DNA of 44,782 nt from Lachnospiraceae bacterium (GTDB lineage Bacteria; Bacillota_A; Clostridia; Lachnospirales; Lachnospiraceae): assembly GCA_009911175.1 (NCBI GenBank), contig QXWX01000059.1, positions 1 to 44,782 of the forward strand, in the 5' to 3' direction. A program made the translations under genes and the position numbers. The notes beneath the pieces are model-generated. The model saw only the letters and a program-made list of their open reading frames with translations. It did not search any database and had not been told where the DNA came from. Numbering within the stretch: position 1 is the first letter of the stretch; every line of letters begins with the position of its first letter. Below are positions 43,035 to 44,782 of this stretch, piece after piece.

Positions 43035-43719
43035 ACGCACGGTGATCGTCAGCGGGGGACTGCTGGAGGAAGCATTTGTTTTGGAGATTTTGAAAAGTGA
43101 AGAGACAGAATTTATCGTTGCGGCGGACCGCGGACTGATCTTTTTGTATGAGCACCAGATCCTTCCGGACTATATCGTGGGGGATTTTGACAGCACGCCG
43201 GAGGAAATCGTGTCCTATTACCGCAATGAAACCAGGGTTCCGATCCGGAAGTTTAATCCGGTAAAGGATGCTTCGGACACGGAGATCGCGCTGCTGCTCT
43301 GTCTGGAGCTTGGCAGGAAGCATGTGGTGATACTGGGCGCGACCGGGAACCGCGCGGACCATCTCTGGGCCAATGTACAGGTGTTGAATCTTGCGTTGGA
43401 CGCAGGAGTGGATGCCCGGATCCTGGACAGCTATAATCAGATCCGTCTGCTGGACCGAGGGATCACTCTTCGCCGGGAAGAGGCGTTCGGACCCTATTTT
43501 TCGGTATTTCCGCTAGCGGGAATGGTGGCGGACTTTAATATCCTTGGGGCAAAATATCCCCTTTATCACCATCTGCTCACCCCTCATGACAGCCTGTGCG
43601 TCAGCAATGAATTTGCGGAGGACGAGGTGGAGATTTCCTTCCCGCTGGGAGAGGTGATCCTGATGGAGACACGGGATACGCCGAAGACGGCGGATGGAAT
43701 GAGGAGTTTATTCATATAG
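43027..43719 (+). CDS. thiN: Thiamine pyrophosphokinase
   Basis: The 230-residue enzyme pyrophosphorylates thiamine to the active cofactor. Motifs are VAADRGLIFLYEHQ, YIVGDFDSTPEEI, the ATP/Mg site FNPVKDASDTEIALLLCLE, and VILGATGNRADHLWANVQ. The C-terminal beta domain includes FSVFPLAGMV and a final GVI/TRDT-like strand. I start at ATG 43027 inside the rpe end; a longer frame from 42985 merely overlaps rpe. It closes the housekeeping run. Confidence 0.92.
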   Translation: MSKRTVIVSGGLLEEAFVLEILKSEETEFIVAADRGLIFLYEHQILPDYIVGDFDSTPEEIVSYYRNETRVPIRKFNPVKDASDTEIALLLCLELGRKHVVILGATGNRADHLWANVQVLNLALDAGVDARILDSYNQIRLLDRGITLRREEAFGPYFSVFPLAGMVADFNILGAKYPLYHHLLTPHDSLCVSNEFAEDEVEISFPLGEVILMETRDTPKTADGMRSLFI

Positions 43720-43775
43720 GCAAAGAGCCGCGCTAAAAAAGCGGCAGCGGAGAAAATAGAAAGAGAGGAGAACAG

Positions 43776-44042
43776 ATGCGGATAGAGTACAGCAAAAAAG
43801 CCGCAAAATATATTAGCAGTCTGGACAGACCGACAAAACAACGAATAAAGAAAGCAATTGAGGGATTGACGGAATAGCCGCCGAAAGGTGATATAAAGCC
43901 GTTGCAGGGATTTTCAGACAGGCGCAGAGGTTGAGGGTAGGAAATATACAGGATTGTATATAATTGCCTTCAAAACGGGGAAATAGAGCGGGCAGTAAAG
44001 GAGATTGAGAACGGTGAAACCGTAAAACATGAAGATATTAAC
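43776..44042 (+). pseudogene. Decayed RelE/ParE-type toxin and antitoxin remnants
   Basis: ATG 43776, with AGAGGAG upstream, reads MRIEYSKKAAKYISSLDR and TKQRIKKAIEGLTE, the start of a RelE/ParE toxin, and then meets TAG at 43875. Beyond it the same kind of protein is still visible: PPKGDIKPLQGFSDRR, then KYRI-like residues across frame breaks. From about 44000 a frame reads KEIENGETVKHEDIN, the C-terminus of a RelB-type antitoxin, cut off exactly where the MITE-like element begins (44042). Both parts are broken, so no working module remains. Confidence 0.7.
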
Positions 44043-44206
44043 TAGTATAGCATTGCGTATATAATGGTGAATAATGTGTCTGATATTTTTGTCAGGACAA
44101 GGCGGAGGAAAGAGGCGATGCGGTGGCATCGTTGATTGACGACAACGCAGTGCTGGCAGAAATAGCAGGTGCAGTATTCACCGTTAATTACGCAATGCTG
44201 TACTAG
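44042..44206. mobile_element. MITE-like element with 32-bp terminal inverted repeats
   Basis: The left end 44042-44073 (CTAGTATAGCATTGCG and on) matches the reverse complement of 44175-44206 at 28 of 32 positions. The ends carry CTAG. The 101-base interior has no reading frame but has small hairpins such as CGATG/CATCG and CGTTG/CAACG. Size, inverted ends and lack of coding fit a miniature inverted-repeat transposable element moved by a transposase elsewhere. Confidence 0.75.
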
Positions 44207-44622
44207 GCTTAACAGACACAAGGTTGAAAGATGCGGGATCGAGAGATTTTCCATGCATGTGCTGCATTATACTCGCTAAAAGATAAAAATTTTGCAGATG
44301 ATTCTCGAACTTTCTAAGAATAGGAATTACCATGAATTTGTATGAACGACCGATGACCAAGGAGGTATATAAATAAAATGAAATTAGGAATCGTAATTTG
44401 CGAGCCTATTTTTCATAAGTTGTTATATCTCTATAAATGTTGTTAAAGCATTATAAATCAAGGGTTCCCACGAAATCAGACTCATATATAAATTGTTATA
44501 AATTCATATATCATAGAAAATTGGCACTCGGTGGCATGCGGTAAAATCAAAAGAACAGATAGAAAAGAATATAGCAGAGGCCAAGGATTGCTCTAAATTA
44601 GCATCAATAAGAATAAGAAAGC
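44207..44622. other. Stretch with no supportable gene
   Basis: No frame here resembles a known protein. A 22-codon frame at 44378-44446 (MKLGIVICEPIFHKLL) has AAGGAGG 12 bases upstream and may be the start of a lost gene. A plus-strand frame near 44530 (VKSKEQIEKNIAEAKD) looks protein-like but has no start. Both are probably debris. Confidence 0.4.
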
Positions 44623-44672
44623 CGGCAGGAGAGGATGTAGTTCCAGACCTGCCGACTGTTTTATTTTGTCTC
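44623..44672 (+). terminator. Terminator-like hairpin near the right edge
   Basis: CGGCAGG (44623-44629) pairs with CCTGCCG (44648-44654). Inside, AGA faces AGA and GGA pairs with TCC. A T-rich tail (TGTTTTATTTTG) follows. It fits an intrinsic terminator for whatever gene once preceded it. Confidence 0.6.
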
Positions 44673-44782
44673 TTTATTTTGACAATCACGTTCAATGGTT
44701 TCATTGTAAGCGGCAAATAATCGGCGTCTATAAAAGGAGCGCTGCCTGTGATATCGTACAGTTAGAGCACCTTGATAATCAA

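Noticed and set aside
1..44782. CRISPR arrays, rRNA or tRNA genes, prophage
   Set aside because: No regularly spaced direct repeats, no rRNA or tRNA-like cloverleaf sequences and no phage structural genes were seen.

Overview
The window looks like a chromosome segment of a low-to-mid GC Clostridia bacterium, most likely a Lachnospiraceae gut commensal. This rests on strong AGGAGG-type ribosome binding sites, a meso-DAP type MurE, the Firmicutes order priA-def-fmt-yugP-rsmB-rlmN-stp-prkC-rsgA-rpe-thiN, and a LoaP/NusG-type antiterminator ahead of a surface-glycan cluster. The genus call is inference.

Region 1 (1-885): the 3' end of a LoaP/NusG-like gene, then about 450 bases without a gene that hold a string of hairpins (a candidate structured leader RNA) and a terminator-like hairpin just before the first glycan gene.

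Region 2 (886-27712): a one-direction glycan operon, visibly AT-richer than the rest from about 2.3 kb on. It holds a PglE-like aminotransferase; a fused priming sugar transferase/SDR; glycosyltransferases of GT4, GT2, fucosyltransferase-like and GT52 (sialyltransferase-like) type; a Wzy-like polymerase and a Wzx flippase; a five-gene nonulosonate (sialic-acid-like) cassette at 16110-21233; and a GDP-fucose set (gmd, fcl, manC, manA). Together these predict a Wzx/Wzy-type polysaccharide carrying fucose and a nonulosonic acid. The first half of the nonulosonate pathway and a phosphomannomutase are not in the window. The cluster is scarred: three acyltransferase fragments, two transposase remnants, a stop codon inside a membrane protein and a frameshifted GtrB-like transferase. 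This points to repeated modular exchange.

Region 3 (27713-29834): a strong bidirectional terminator, a reverse-strand AAA-ATPase/PD-(D/E)XK gene and divergent promoters, marking the join with the backbone.

Region 4 (29835-43719): GC-richer housekeeping genes for peptidoglycan precursor synthesis, replication restart, formyl-methionine metabolism, rRNA modification, the PP2C/PASTA-kinase pair, ribosome assembly, pentose phosphate and thiamine.

Region 5 (43720-44782): a decayed RelE/RelB-type toxin-antitoxin remnant abutting a 165-bp MITE-like element with 32-bp inverted ends, then sequence with no clear gene and a terminator-like hairpin.
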